A stretch of 58,389 bases of DNA from Planctomycetaceae bacterium (GCA_947490615.1 CANLHK010000014.1:1-58389); one strand, 5' to 3'. Positions 42,834-52,649 are shown, counted from the first letter of the stretch. Notes: generated from the letters alone by a model not told the origin. Made by a program: numbers and translations.

Positions 42834-44378
42834 TCATGCTGCAGCTCCAGATCGGATGCGATCGAGAATGCGATAGTGGATGGCCTCTGCGATTTGCGCT
42901 TCGCAGACATCGTTGATCCCGTCGAAGTCGGCAATTGTGCGTGCGACACGGCGCACGCGGTCATAGGCGCGCGCGGACAGGCCGAGATCACGCATCGCCG
43001 TTTCGAGCAGCCTCTGGGCTGAACCGTCGATCGCACACCATCGATCGAGGTCACGGCCAGGAAGGCGCGCGTTGGTTCGCGCGGGTCCTTGACGCGCTTC
43101 CATCCGCCCTCGCGCATCAAGGACTTTCGTGCGCAGTTCTGCACTCGAGAGACCGACACGCGATGAACGAAGTGATGCGAAGGGCACGGCGCGAACTTCG
43201 ACATGCATGTCAATGCGATCGAGCAGCGGCCCCGAGAGCTTGCCGATGTACTTCTCTTGTGCACGAGTCTCGGTCGCGGTCTGCGCGAATCCGCCCGCGT
43301 GCGTTGGGTTCATTGCCGCGACGAGCATGACTCGCGCGGGAAAGCGCAGCGTGCCGTTGGCGCGTGAGATCGTGACGAATCCGTCCTCAAGTGGCTCGCG
43401 CAGACACTCGAGTGCGACGCGAGGAAACTCGGGAAGCTCGTCAAGGAAGAGCACGCCATGGTGCGAGAGGCTCACCTCGCCCGGCCGCGGCGTCGAGCCG
43501 CCGCCGACAATCGCAGCCGCGCTGGCCGAATGATGCGGCGCACGAAATGGGCGCTCGCGAATGAGTCCAGTCCCGCGTGGCACCGCACCGATCGACGAGT
43601 AGATACGAGTCACATCGAGCGACTCATCGAGTGTGAGTGGCGGGAGAATTCCTGGAAGCGCGCGCGCCATCATGGTCTTACCGCTTCCTGCGGGTCCGAT
43701 CAAGAGCGCGTTGTGTCCACCTGCTGCGGCGAGTGCGAGCGCGCGCTTGGCGGCTTCCTGTCCGCGGACATCGGCAAAATCCATCGCTGCGCCAAAGGGC
43801 GGCGGACACTCACTCGGCGGCGGCTCGCGCGGAATGTCATACATGCCGTTGAGAAAGCCGACAGTCTCGTCGAGTCGTGAAACTCCGTAGACCTCAATGC
43901 CTGCGACGGCCGCGGCCTCTGGTGCGTTCAGTGTTGGAAGGATGACGCCGCGCAGACCACGATCGCGCGCGAGTACGGCGAGACTCGTTGCTCCGCGGAT
44001 AGGACGCACGAGTCCGTCGAGTGCGAGTTCACCAGCGATCGCAAAGCGATCGAGTCGATCATCCGCGCGTTCACCAATGATTCCCTGCATGCGCAGAATG
44101 GCGATCGCGATAGGGAGATCGTAGACGGGACCTTCTTTGCGAAGATCAGCAGGCGCGAGGTTGATGACGCAGTCTCCGCGCGGCGATGGAAATCGACACG
44201 CCGAGAGCGCGGCACGCACGCGTTGGTGCGATTCGCGAATGCTCGCGTCTGGAAGTCCGACGACGGTGGTCCTCGGTCCACCATCGTTCGATCCTTCACG
44301 CCGCGGGCGCTCATCGCACTCGATCTCGACGGGGACGGCATCAATGCCACGCAGTGAGAAACTTTGGATTCGTTGCAT
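42834..44378 (-). CDS. YifB/ComM family Mg-chelatase-like AAA+ ATPase
   Basis: 514 residues. ComM is a hexameric helicase that promotes branch migration during natural transformation. Seen: N-terminal ChlI domain with VVGLPDASIRESHQRVRAAL (key residues G-L-P-D-A and E-S), DLPIAIAIL and FAIAGELALDG, then the AAA+ domain with DVRGQEAAKRAL, Walker A GPAGSGKTMMARALPG, Walker B GVLFLDELPEF, MLVAAMNPT, and the C-terminal lid with LSARAYDRVRRVARTIADF. Length is typical. It may be co-transcribed with putA upstream, 68 bp apart. No other competence gene is in the window. Confidence 0.94.
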   Translation of the reverse strand: MQRIQSFSLRGIDAVPVEIECDERPRREGSNDGGPRTTVVGLPDASIRESHQRVRAALSACRFPSPRGDCVINLAPADLRKEGPVYDLPIAIAILRMQGIIGERADDRLDRFAIAGELALDGLVRPIRGATSLAVLARDRGLRGVILPTLNAPEAAAVAGIEVYGVSRLDETVGFLNGMYDIPREPPPSECPPPFGAAMDFADVRGQEAAKRALALAAAGGHNALLIGPAGSGKTMMARALPGILPPLTLDESLDVTRIYSSIGAVPRGTGLIRERPFRAPHHSASAAAIVGGGSTPRPGEVSLSHHGVLFLDELPEFPRVALECLREPLEDGFVTISRANGTLRFPARVMLVAAMNPTHAGGFAQTATETRAQEKYIGKLSGPLLDRIDMHVEVRAVPFASLRSSRVGLSSAELRTKVLDARGRMEARQGPARTNARLPGRDLDRWCAIDGSAQRLLETAMRDLGLSARAYDRVRRVARTIADFDGINDVCEAQIAEAIHYRILDRIRSGAAA

Positions 44379-44446
44379 GCCGCGTTTCTACCCGCAAAAA
44401 GCGGCAGTTTTCGCGACCACGCAGAAGTTTGTCACCCCGTGGCTTC

Positions 44447-47400
44447 TCAATCGAGTCCGGGTGCGAAGCCGCGGCGCATCGTGTTCTCGCACACGGCGCG
44501 TGGTTCGACGAACTGCAACAGGTAGTCACGGCCGCCCGCTTTCGATCCGATCCCCGAGAGGCCGAACCCACCAAATGGCTGTCGTCCCACAAGAGCGCCC
44601 GTGATCGAACGGTTCAGGTAGAGGTTGCCCACTCGGAACTCGCGACGCGCGCGAAGGAGGTTTGCTGGCTTTCGGCTGTAGACACCGCCGGTCAGTTTGT
44701 ACTCCGACGCGTTGGCCATGGTCAGCGCTTCTTCAAATGTCCGTGCGTGGAGCACTGCGAGCACTGGCCCGAAGATCTCTTCGCGCGCGAGCCGATGCTC
44801 GGGCTTGATGCCGCTGAAAATCGTTGGACCCACATAGGGCTTGCCGACCTTGGCCTCGAGTCCTGCCGGCACATCGAGCGTGAGCTCGTGCTGACCTTCG
44901 CGCCGACCGATCTCGATGTAGGAGCGGATCTTGCTTGCGGCCTCCTGATCGATCACCGGACCAATGTCCGTCGAAGCGCTTGATGGGTCTCCGACGACGA
45001 GCGCACGCGTCGCGCCGATGAGACGGTGGAGGAACTGCTCATGCGCGCTGCCGACGACAATGACGCGGCTGCACGCGGAGCACTTCTGTCCGCAGAATCC
45101 AAAGGCGCTCTGTCGGACTCCGAGCACAGCTTCGTCGAGGTCCGCGGAGGTGTCGACGATGATGGCGTTTTTCCCACCCATCTCGCACACAACCTTCTTG
45201 ACGAACTCCTGGCCAGGTGCGACCTGACCCGCTGCGCCGATGATGTCGAGCCCGACCGTCTTCGATCCCGTAAACGCGATGATCGCGACGCGAGGATCCC
45301 GAACCAAGGTCGCGCCGACGGTTTCGCCGGGCCCAGCAAGGAATTGCAACGCGTCCTTTGGTGCACCAGCCTGCCAGAGCAGCTCGCACATCACGCGCGC
45401 GATTGCTGGAGTCTGTTCTGCGGGTTTCACGATGACCGTGTTGCCCGTGACGAGCGCGGCAACGGTCATGCCGCAGCAAATCGCCAGCGGGAAGTTCCAC
45501 GGAGCGATCACCGCAGCGACGCCGCGGGCTTGATACCACTGTTCGTCGAGCTCGCCGACAAAGTGTCCCAGCCGTTCCGCTTCGAACAGTCGGGCTCCTT
45601 CGCGCGCGTAGTACTCACAAAAGTCGATCGCCTCGCACACATCGGCATCTGCTTCGCGCCACACCTTGCCCGATTCACGCACGATGAGTGCTGAGAGCTC
45701 GTCACGGCGTGCGCGCATTCGGGAAGCGGCACCGACGAGCACCGCCGCACGCGCGGAGTACGCGGTGTCCCGCCACGCGGCGAATGCACGGTCGGCCACA
45801 TCGACGGCACGCTTGGCGTCGTCGGCAGTACCCGAATTCTGCACCACGGGGACGGCCGCGGCTGACATCGCACGAGCGAAACCCTGGCGTTGCGCGGCGT
45901 TGGCAAAGTCGCGCATCGGTTCGGTATAGAAAGGACGGCCAGTTGAGATCCCCGAGGGCGCTGCGCTCAAGGCGTGCCGTTCAGGCGCGCGCTCGATCCG
46001 TTCCGTTCCAGGGTCAGTGTCGAAGGCGCGATGCGGACTCGCAAGCAGCTTCTCGGTTGAAGCGTTGTCTTTGAATCCTGCTTTCAGCCAGCTCTCGTTC
46101 GAGCTGTTCTCGAGGAGTCGCCGAACCAGATACGCCATTCCGGGGATGAGCTCGCCGATCGGGGCGTACTCGCGCAGCCGAAGATCCATCGCGATCGCTG
46201 CACTCTTGAGCTGGTCGCCCATTCCGTAGAGCATCTGGAGCTCAAGGGCGGACTTCGGGAGGTTGCGCTTCTCAAGTGCCGCGAGCGCCGAGGCAATCGA
46301 ACGCGCGTTGTGGCTGCCCAGCGCGAGCTTGACGCCACCTTCTCCAGCTCTCGTCGGTGTCGCGGCGACAAACGCAGCAGCCATCCGCTCAAAGCTCGCA
46401 TCGGTGTCGACCTTGCGGCTCCACACGGGAACAGGCCAACCCTGCTGCTCAGCGTGAATGGTCTCGTAGTCCCAGTACGCGCCCTTGACGAGCCGGACGG
46501 TCACTTGGCGACCACTCTTGCGCGACCAATCAATGATGCGCTGCGCATCGGTATCACCGCTGCGGAGATACGCCTGCATCGCGAGGCCTGCGTGGAACTG
46601 GTGTTGCTCACACGCACGCATGAAGAGCTCAAGCGTGAGGTCCTTCAGCGCGAACTGCTCCATGTCGAAGTTGACGAGCACTCCGTGGCGCTCGGCAGCT
46701 TTGAGGATTGGGGCGATGCTCTCAAGGAGTCCGCGGATGGAGCCCTCGGTGTCGATCGGATCGACTCTCGCGCTGAGGGAGCTGATCTTGATCGAGACAT
46801 TGGTGCGCGGAATCGCGCCGAGGTGGTCAGTCTCGAGGCGCACATTCGAGCCCCATGACGCCACCGACTTCGGGAGATTCTCGATGAGATCGAGGTACTT
46901 TCGGCGGTACGCCGTCGCCTCTTCATCGCTCACACATGCTTCGCCCAGCAGGTCCACAGAGAAGCACAGCCCTGAATCCCAAATGGTCTTGAGCGTGGGG
47001 AGCGCCGATGCAGCATCGGTTCCTGCGATGAACTTCGATGCCATCGAGGTGATCTGCCCCGACATCGTCTTTGTGACGACGCCTTTCATCAGCGCGCCGG
47101 CCTTCAACATCGTCGCGACGAATGGTGGCGGCGTGACGCCAGGCTGCGAGAGGTAATCGGTGAGGTGGTCGTAGACCGCGTCGTTGTCCTTCAGTGTCGG
47201 AAAGCAGTCGACAAAACGAAAGAGCTGGACCTTGAACGCTTCGTCCTGCATCGCCCACTCCATCAACCCATCCGACCAAACGGCCAGCAGGTTGGAGCGG
47301 GAGCTCCGCGCGCGCGTCAGGAAGTCGGTCCCGATCGCGAGAGCTCGCGCCTCCACGGCGGGATCACGCAGAACCGCTTGGCCAGTCGGTGCTGAAGGTG

Positions 47401-47452
47401 CGGAGGGGAACGCAGCGGCAGGAGACTTTTTAGACTTGAAAAACAGCGCCAT
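44447..47452 (-). CDS. putA: Bifunctional proline dehydrogenase / P5C dehydrogenase (PutA-like)
   Basis: 1001 residues from ATG 47452; TTG 47479 is in frame. Oxidises proline to glutamate: the FAD-dependent PRODH barrel (~90-470) has NVSIKISSLSARVDP, VRLVKGAYWDYE and GSHNARSI, and the NAD-dependent aldehyde dehydrogenase (~520-985) has APWNFPL, FTGSKTVG, the general base Glu in VCEMGGKNA and the nucleophile Cys in GQKCSACS. There is no N-terminal DNA-binding ribbon-helix-helix, so it is a minimal, non-regulatory PutA. A TATACT at 47468-47463 ends only 10 nt before the ATG, which would give a nearly leaderless transcript if it is the -10 box. Confidence 0.95.
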   Translation of the reverse strand: MALFFKSKKSPAAAFPSAPSAPTGQAVLRDPAVEARALAIGTDFLTRARSSRSNLLAVWSDGLMEWAMQDEAFKVQLFRFVDCFPTLKDNDAVYDHLTDYLSQPGVTPPPFVATMLKAGALMKGVVTKTMSGQITSMASKFIAGTDAASALPTLKTIWDSGLCFSVDLLGEACVSDEEATAYRRKYLDLIENLPKSVASWGSNVRLETDHLGAIPRTNVSIKISSLSARVDPIDTEGSIRGLLESIAPILKAAERHGVLVNFDMEQFALKDLTLELFMRACEQHQFHAGLAMQAYLRSGDTDAQRIIDWSRKSGRQVTVRLVKGAYWDYETIHAEQQGWPVPVWSRKVDTDASFERMAAAFVAATPTRAGEGGVKLALGSHNARSIASALAALEKRNLPKSALELQMLYGMGDQLKSAAIAMDLRLREYAPIGELIPGMAYLVRRLLENSSNESWLKAGFKDNASTEKLLASPHRAFDTDPGTERIERAPERHALSAAPSGISTGRPFYTEPMRDFANAAQRQGFARAMSAAAVPVVQNSGTADDAKRAVDVADRAFAAWRDTAYSARAAVLVGAASRMRARRDELSALIVRESGKVWREADADVCEAIDFCEYYAREGARLFEAERLGHFVGELDEQWYQARGVAAVIAPWNFPLAICCGMTVAALVTGNTVIVKPAEQTPAIARVMCELLWQAGAPKDALQFLAGPGETVGATLVRDPRVAIIAFTGSKTVGLDIIGAAGQVAPGQEFVKKVVCEMGGKNAIIVDTSADLDEAVLGVRQSAFGFCGQKCSACSRVIVVGSAHEQFLHRLIGATRALVVGDPSSASTDIGPVIDQEAASKIRSYIEIGRREGQHELTLDVPAGLEAKVGKPYVGPTIFSGIKPEHRLAREEIFGPVLAVLHARTFEEALTMANASEYKLTGGVYSRKPANLLRARREFRVGNLYLNRSITGALVGRQPFGGFGLSGIGSKAGGRDYLLQFVEPRAVCENTMRRGFAPGLD

Positions 47453-47530
47453 GGGGGCGCGCAGTATAGATTCGGACAAGGTGTGTGCACGCGCAGCAAA
47501 GCGCGGGTTCGCGCGGCCGTGGCGGAGAGA

Positions 47531-49123
47531 TCAGAAGGCCTGGCGGGAGTGCGCCGCTGCGATGGCGCGCTCATAGACACGCGCGGTGCGCGTCGCGGCG
47601 CCATCCCAGTTGATGCCGCGGATCTCAAACGCGCCGTGCTCGACGAGTTGGCGTGAGAGCGGGGGGTAGCGCAAGACCGCAATGATCTTGTCAGCCATGT
47701 CCTCGATGTCCCAGAAATCCACTTTGAGCGCGTGCATCAGCACCTCACTCACGCCCGAAGACTTCGAGATGAGCACTGGAACATTATGGCTCAGCGCCTC
47801 GAGTGGGGCGATCCCAAATGGTTCGCTCACGCTCGGCATCACATAGAGATCCGCCATCGCGAAGACACGCGAGATGTCGCGTCCGCGCAAGAACCCGGTG
47901 AAGAGGACCTTGTTCCCGATCCCCATCTGCGCGGCCATCTCGATCATGCGTTGGGCCTGATCGCCCGAACCAGCAACGACAAACTTCACATCATCCATGT
48001 ACTCGAGCACGCGCTTCGCGGCCTGGATGAAGTACTCGGGACCCTTCTGCATGGTGATGCGGCCGAAGTAAAGGACGATCTTGTCCTTGGAGTGAATCGG
48101 TTGGACGCCCGCCTCGGAAGGATTGAGATCAACGCCGTTGTAGACGACATCGATTTTCCCAGCGCTCACGCCGTAACGGTTCACGCACACGTTTTTGGTC
48201 AGCATGCTGACGGCGATGGCGCGCGTTGCCGCGTGCATGCCGCGCCGTTCGATGTTGTAGATCTGCTGGTTCGGGTGCTCACCAGAGCGGTCGAACTCGG
48301 TGGAGTGGACATGCACGATGAGCGGCTTTCCGCTGAGCCGCGCCAATGCGATGCCCGCGGGATAGGTGAGCCAATCGTGCGCGTGGATCGCGTCAAACTG
48401 CATCCCTCGCGTCGCGTCGGCTGCAAAGCGCGCGTACCGCTCCGCCATACCCATGAGGTCACCCGAGTAGTCGGCTGCGTCGGCAGTTCGCGCGGAGGCG
48501 TGGTCTTTCGAGCGTCCAGCGGTTTCGGGGAGCGCCGTGGCAATGGCGCGTTCCACAGGGTCGCGCATCACTTCTGGAAACGCCCCCGCACGCGCGAGCG
48601 TTCGAATTCGCTCGATGCTCCATCCAGCTTCGCGCATCAGCCGCACGCCTTCAGCCACGCTCGCCGGACTCGGCGAAAACGAAGCGGTGTCGAGCGACGC
48701 GCACTGATCGTCGTAGACCGAGGGGTAGATCCCAGGGATCTCAATGAAGTTCGTCGTCGTGAATTCCTTCACGACGCTCGTCCACGCAGCGCGCTCGTCG
48801 ACCGTCATCGGTTCGGTGGGGTCGGCTTCGGGCTTCCACTCGGGCGGGTTTCGCACGGGCTCACTGACCGATGGCGAGCTGACGAGCCCTCCAGCAGAGT
48901 TCGGCGGTGCGGGGAGCCGACTGCCGGCGCGCTCGAGGACCGACCCAGGGCTTACGAGGCGGACATGTGACGCGCTATCGGGTGGAACCGACTTCGGAAG
49001 GACGAAAGTGACCTCGACATGCTGACGGTCGAGTGCACGAGTCAACCCATAGCAGGCTGTGCCCAAGCCGCCCGTGATGAACGGGGGGAACTCCCAGCCG
49101 AGCATGAGTATGCGTAGTGCCAT
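47531..49123 (-). CDS. Starch/glycogen-synthase-like family 4 glycosyltransferase
   Basis: 530 residues. GT-B fold: N-terminal GWEFPPFITGGLGTACYGL (the Gly-Gly-Leu loop of glycogen synthases), a middle domain with AIHAHDWLTYPAG, and the C-terminal nucleotide-sugar domain with VVYNGVDLNP, KIVLYFGRITMQKGPEYF (key residues F-G-R and K-G) and the EX7E region SEPFGIAPLEAL. A ~110-residue acidic insert (~95-205) separates the N-terminal parts. Acceptor unknown; glycogen, trehalose or surface glycan synthesis are possible. It follows the hypothetical gene and precedes putA on the same strand with 111 and 78 bp gaps. Confidence 0.88.
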   Translation of the reverse strand: MALRILMLGWEFPPFITGGLGTACYGLTRALDRQHVEVTFVLPKSVPPDSASHVRLVSPGSVLERAGSRLPAPPNSAGGLVSSPSVSEPVRNPPEWKPEADPTEPMTVDERAAWTSVVKEFTTTNFIEIPGIYPSVYDDQCASLDTASFSPSPASVAEGVRLMREAGWSIERIRTLARAGAFPEVMRDPVERAIATALPETAGRSKDHASARTADAADYSGDLMGMAERYARFAADATRGMQFDAIHAHDWLTYPAGIALARLSGKPLIVHVHSTEFDRSGEHPNQQIYNIERRGMHAATRAIAVSMLTKNVCVNRYGVSAGKIDVVYNGVDLNPSEAGVQPIHSKDKIVLYFGRITMQKGPEYFIQAAKRVLEYMDDVKFVVAGSGDQAQRMIEMAAQMGIGNKVLFTGFLRGRDISRVFAMADLYVMPSVSEPFGIAPLEALSHNVPVLISKSSGVSEVLMHALKVDFWDIEDMADKIIAVLRYPPLSRQLVEHGAFEIRGINWDGAATRTARVYERAIAAAHSRQAF

Positions 49124-49234
49124 CCCGATTCCGTTGATTGCCGAGCACTGCTGCTCTGGTTTGCACAGCGTGTTTCGCGTGTGCTCTCTGCCGCTCTTGC
49201 TCTCCGTCCTAGTCGGCCGAGGCGCGACCCTGTG

Positions 49235-49702
49235 TTACTCGTCCTCACCGCCGCCGACATCGCCGAGAGCTCGAAAGGCAGCTTCGTAGGCGAACAGAAA
49301 CTTCGCGGCGAGCTCTGCGCTTTCACTCGCGTCCGCGGGGAGTCGATTCTCAAAGGTGTAGAGCTTCGCGTCGTCGCGGAAGTGCTTGATGGTCGGGAGC
49401 TTTCCCTTCCATCCGAGCTCTGCGAGCTCTTCTTCGACAAGCTCTTCCAGTGGATCGCCGAAGTGCATGAGGTCGGACTCGATCGACTCACTCAGCCAGC
49501 GGTCTGGGGTCGCGAACCTCACCACGAGCTGATTGTCGGAGGACGCGAGCTCATACCAAGCGGGCTCTGGGCAGTCCTTGGCGTGGCAACGCAAACGGTC
49601 GGGCAAGACTTCCACAGAGCGGAAGACGCCGCGCGCGTTGGCGTGGGGGAGAACGGACAGCAGTACAGAGTTCAAGTCGGCGTGGCCTCGTGCGCGCTCC
49701 AC
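49235..49702 (-). CDS. Hypothetical protein upstream of the glycosyltransferase
   Basis: 155 residues from GTG 49702. I do not recognise a family. The protein is acidic; it has CHAKDCPEPAWYEL near the N-terminus (a Cys pair), a strand RFATPDRW, the acidic helix DPLEELVEEELAELGW and a C-terminal helical stretch ending in a Gly/Glu tail. GC-rich third positions and a consistent frame support coding. It is divergent from prmC and may be co-transcribed with the glycosyltransferase downstream. Confidence 0.65.
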   Translation of the reverse strand: MERARGHADLNSVLLSVLPHANARGVFRSVEVLPDRLRCHAKDCPEPAWYELASSDNQLVVRFATPDRWLSESIESDLMHFGDPLEELVEEELAELGWKGKLPTIKHFRDDAKLYTFENRLPADASESAELAAKFLFAYEAAFRALGDVGGGEDE

Positions 49703-49858
49703 GCGCGGGGCGCCATGATAGCGAGGGGCTCACGCAGAGGCGGTGCTGCGTTTGTCCGCTCAACCTTGAGCAGTCAGCCTTGGTGAAAGTGCGCGAGTGC
49801 AATTTCTGCGGCTCCGAGAACCGTACGATGCAACGTCGCGATGGACCAAGGAGACAGG

Positions 49859-50920
49859 ATGGATTCTCAAGCGCACGGTGCATCAAGTGATCTCGACGGA
49901 AACGCGGAACTCCCGAGTTCGACGGAGCGCGCGGCGTCACGCGCAGCGAGCGGCCCGTGGACGGTCAAGCGGTTGATGGCGTGGATCGCGTCGTACTTGA
50001 CCGAGCGCGAAGTGGACGACGCGCGGGTCGCGGCCGCGATTCTGTTGGCCGAGGTTCTCGAGGTCGATCGGATTCAACTCTACATGGAGCCCACTCGGGA
50101 GCTCTCGCCGAAGGAACTTGAGACGCTGCGCGCGTTAGTTTCGCGCGCGGGACAACACGAGCCCGTGCAGTATCTCGTGGGGCGGTGGCCGTTCTTTGGG
50201 CACGATTTCGTAGTTTCTCCGTGCACGATGATTCCACGGCCCTGCACTGAAACGCTGGTGACGCAGGCGCTGGATTGGTATCGCGCGCGAGAGGGCGAGA
50301 GCGCGGTGGCAGTGCTCGATCTCTGCACGGGAACGGGTTGCATCGCGGTCTCGCTCGCTCTGGGAATGCGCGCCATCGCGCGACCGAGTGGCGCGGGCTG
50401 CAGGCCGCTTTCTGGTGGAGGAGACGCAGCTGCACCAGCGAATCCACAGCACGAACCCGCGCCGATGAACACGGTCATCTCCGTGGTCGCCACTGACATC
50501 GTTCCTGAAGCAGCAGAACTCGCGCGGCAGAACGCAGCGCGCCTAGGTGCTTCGATTGAAGTGCGCGTCGGAGATCTCTGGGAACCCATTGCGCGCACCG
50601 AACGGTTTGACCTTGTCGTCGGGAATCCGCCGTACGTCACCGCAGCGGAGTACGCGGTGCTCGATCGCAATGTCCGCGACTATGAACCGCGGACGGCGTT
50701 GTTCGGCGGCGAAGATGGGCTCGATGTCGTTCGCCGTCTCATCTTGGGTGCGGTTGAACACCTTCGAGCGGGAGGGCTTCTACTCGTCGAGGTTGGATGG
50801 AAGCACGAGCAGTCGGTCCGTGGGTTGGTTTCGAATCCTCAGTGGCGCGCCGTCAACATGTTGACGGACGGTGATGGAATTCAGCGCGTGCTGTGCGCAA
50901 CGCGAACCAACGTGCCATGA
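49859..50920 (+). CDS. prmC: Peptide chain release factor glutamine methyltransferase PrmC (HemK)
   Basis: 353 residues from ATG 49859, chosen for AAGGAG 5 nt upstream over ATG 49841. Methylates the Gln of the GGQ motif in release factors RF1/RF2. Seen: N-terminal helical RF-binding domain (~32-125, LVGRWPFFGHDFVVSP), SAM motif I VLDLCTGTGCIAVSLA (152-167), a motif II ATDIVPEA and the catalytic NPPYV (256-260). A ~39-residue Gly/Ala/Pro insert (~169-207) lies between motif I and motif II, longer than in typical PrmC. An N-terminal ~30-residue extension is also present. No prfA is adjacent. Confidence 0.93.
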   Translation: MDSQAHGASSDLDGNAELPSSTERAASRAASGPWTVKRLMAWIASYLTEREVDDARVAAAILLAEVLEVDRIQLYMEPTRELSPKELETLRALVSRAGQHEPVQYLVGRWPFFGHDFVVSPCTMIPRPCTETLVTQALDWYRAREGESAVAVLDLCTGTGCIAVSLALGMRAIARPSGAGCRPLSGGGDAAAPANPQHEPAPMNTVISVVATDIVPEAAELARQNAARLGASIEVRVGDLWEPIARTERFDLVVGNPPYVTAAEYAVLDRNVRDYEPRTALFGGEDGLDVVRRLILGAVEHLRAGGLLLVEVGWKHEQSVRGLVSNPQWRAVNMLTDGDGIQRVLCATRTNVP

Positions 50921-50978
50921 CCTCGACTTGACTGCCAGCGCGCCGCCGTGCCCGATGACGGATCCTCCGCTTCGCAGG

Positions 50979-52649
50979 TCATTCCTTGCGGGAAGCGTGC
51001 TCCGTCAGCGCCTTGCGTGACTCTTCGAGCAGCTGAGAGACCTGAAACGGCTTGAACAAGAAACAGTGCAAGCCTTCTTGGCTCGACCGGACGATCGAGT
51101 GGTTTGGGTCGTATCCAAATGCGGTCATCAGCATGACAGGCGTCGCTGGATGAGCATCTTTGGTTGCGCGGAAGACCTCGTAGCCGTTGGCATCGGGCAT
51201 GCGCACATCGGAGATGACCAGATCAAACGGCTTGCCCGCATGCGCAGCCTCTCGGATCGCTGTGATTGCTGATGTGCCGTTGTCGAGCTCACTCACGACA
51301 CAGCCTTGCTGTTCGAGCACGGCGCGGACCGTGCGTCGGATGGAGTCTTCGTCGTCAGCAACCAAGACGGTTCGTCCTTCGAACACGGGATCACGGACGC
51401 CTTCGCGCAGGTAGTCATCAGCTCCGAGGATGCCACGCGGCCCAGCAGTGGAGCTTCGCAAGAGCTCATCAACCTTGGCGACATTGCCGAGCAATCGTGC
51501 CGCCATAGCTTGCGCGAGACCCTGATCTTCGAGCGATCGGAGGAGACGGGCGTCGTCAGCGATTTGCTCGAGGGGGGTCGTCGCTTCGCGGCCGAGGTTT
51601 GCCAGGAGCGTCCGGTGCGTCTCACAGCGCTCGGCGACCAGCATGTCGAGGATGTTGAGCGAAAGTGCGACATAGCGTCCAAGGAGCTCTGCGCCGATTC
51701 GATCTTCATCATCGAAACTGTCCGTCTCGGTGCTTTCGGTATTGAGCACGCCAATGACGCGATCGTGCAGTCGGAGCGGGACGGTGAGTGAGCTGTGGGC
51801 GCCAGGGAGACCTTTGATGTAGCGCGGGTCGGAATCGGTTTCCGCGCACAACACACTGTCGCCTGTCGTGGCGACGATTCCGCTAAATCCGTTGCCCTCA
51901 CCGCGGGCAAAGATGCGCTCGCCGATGCCGAGCGGGACGAGTCCGCTGCAGAAGACAAGTTCGAGCTGTCCTGTGCGGCGATCGGTGAGTCGGTATTCGA
52001 AGTGATCAAAGCCCAACACGCTTCGAGTCGCGGCAATGACTCTCCCTTCGAGCGCGCGGAGGCGTTCTGCGGCGTTGAGGGATCGGATGGCGTCGGCATC
52101 GAACTGCAAGAGCTCGACTCCGACCTGATCGATGGCGTCAAGGCGGTCCTGGAGTCGTCGCGTCGCCGTCGCATCGACTAAGAGGGCGACTGCGCCTTCG
52201 ATCGGGCCTTCGCCGTCGCGGCGCAGTGGCGTCATCACCGCCTCAAACCAGGCTCCCGCAGCACGGAAGCTCGCACGCAGAGTGGCGGCGGTTGCCTTGG
52301 ATCTACGCCATGCGGCGATGGCGTCGACGCAGCAATCGGCGAACCGCCGCATGGTCTCGGGTGCTTGCCGAGCGAGGCCTTGGTTCATCCAAACGATCTC
52401 ACCGTTGGTCTCGACGATTCCGACGCCCTGACCGAGCAGCTCAAGAGCTCGCGCAGCTCGATCAGAGCTCCGAATCTCAGCAGATGCAGACGGGTTCTCG
52501 TCCGAACGCTGGATTGGCGTGAGCTCTGCGGACCGATCGGTAATGGTGAACCGCGCAAGAGCTGCGCGTTCGCTCTCGTTGAGAGGCTGTGAGCCGCGGA
52601 GCTCGTAGCAGCGCGCGCCAGAATTGGGCTGTTGGTCTTCTGTCGGCAT
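50979..52649 (-). CDS. PAS-GAF-pseudo-HisKA-receiver signalling protein
   Basis: 556 residues. PAS-like region ~66-165 (GVGIVETNGEIVWMNQ), GAF ~185-340 (GNGFSGIVATTGDSVLCAE as the core, key residues G-I-V and T-G), then LLANLGREATTPLEQI at 348-363, which copies the HisKA motif but has Arg354 in place of the phospho-acceptor His. No HATPase domain follows. A receiver domain fills ~426-556 with ADDEDS, phospho-acceptor Asp481 in VISDVRMP, Thr509 and Lys533 in FLFKPF. So it can be phosphorylated on the receiver but cannot act as a kinase. Start ATG 52649 (52682 is in frame). Divergent from the ABC operon. Confidence 0.85.
   Translation of the reverse strand: MPTEDQQPNSGARCYELRGSQPLNESERAALARFTITDRSAELTPIQRSDENPSASAEIRSSDRAARALELLGQGVGIVETNGEIVWMNQGLARQAPETMRRFADCCVDAIAAWRRSKATAATLRASFRAAGAWFEAVMTPLRRDGEGPIEGAVALLVDATATRRLQDRLDAIDQVGVELLQFDADAIRSLNAAERLRALEGRVIAATRSVLGFDHFEYRLTDRRTGQLELVFCSGLVPLGIGERIFARGEGNGFSGIVATTGDSVLCAETDSDPRYIKGLPGAHSSLTVPLRLHDRVIGVLNTESTETDSFDDEDRIGAELLGRYVALSLNILDMLVAERCETHRTLLANLGREATTPLEQIADDARLLRSLEDQGLAQAMAARLLGNVAKVDELLRSSTAGPRGILGADDYLREGVRDPVFEGRTVLVADDEDSIRRTVRAVLEQQGCVVSELDNGTSAITAIREAAHAGKPFDLVISDVRMPDANGYEVFRATKDAHPATPVMLMTAFGYDPNHSIVRSSQEGLHCFLFKPFQVSQLLEESRKALTEHASRKE

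Noticed and set aside
41227-42837. Long minus-strand frame starting with ATGA overlap at the yifB stop
   Set aside because: It runs antisense through the well-supported 3D-domain gene and the TauE gene, shows no family motif and is Arg/Ser/Pro-rich like high-GC antisense frames.
49690-49890. Small zinc-ribbon-like protein (CNFCGS) before prmC
   Set aside because: Only one Cys pair is convincing, it overlaps the prmC start in another frame, and it has no ribosome site.
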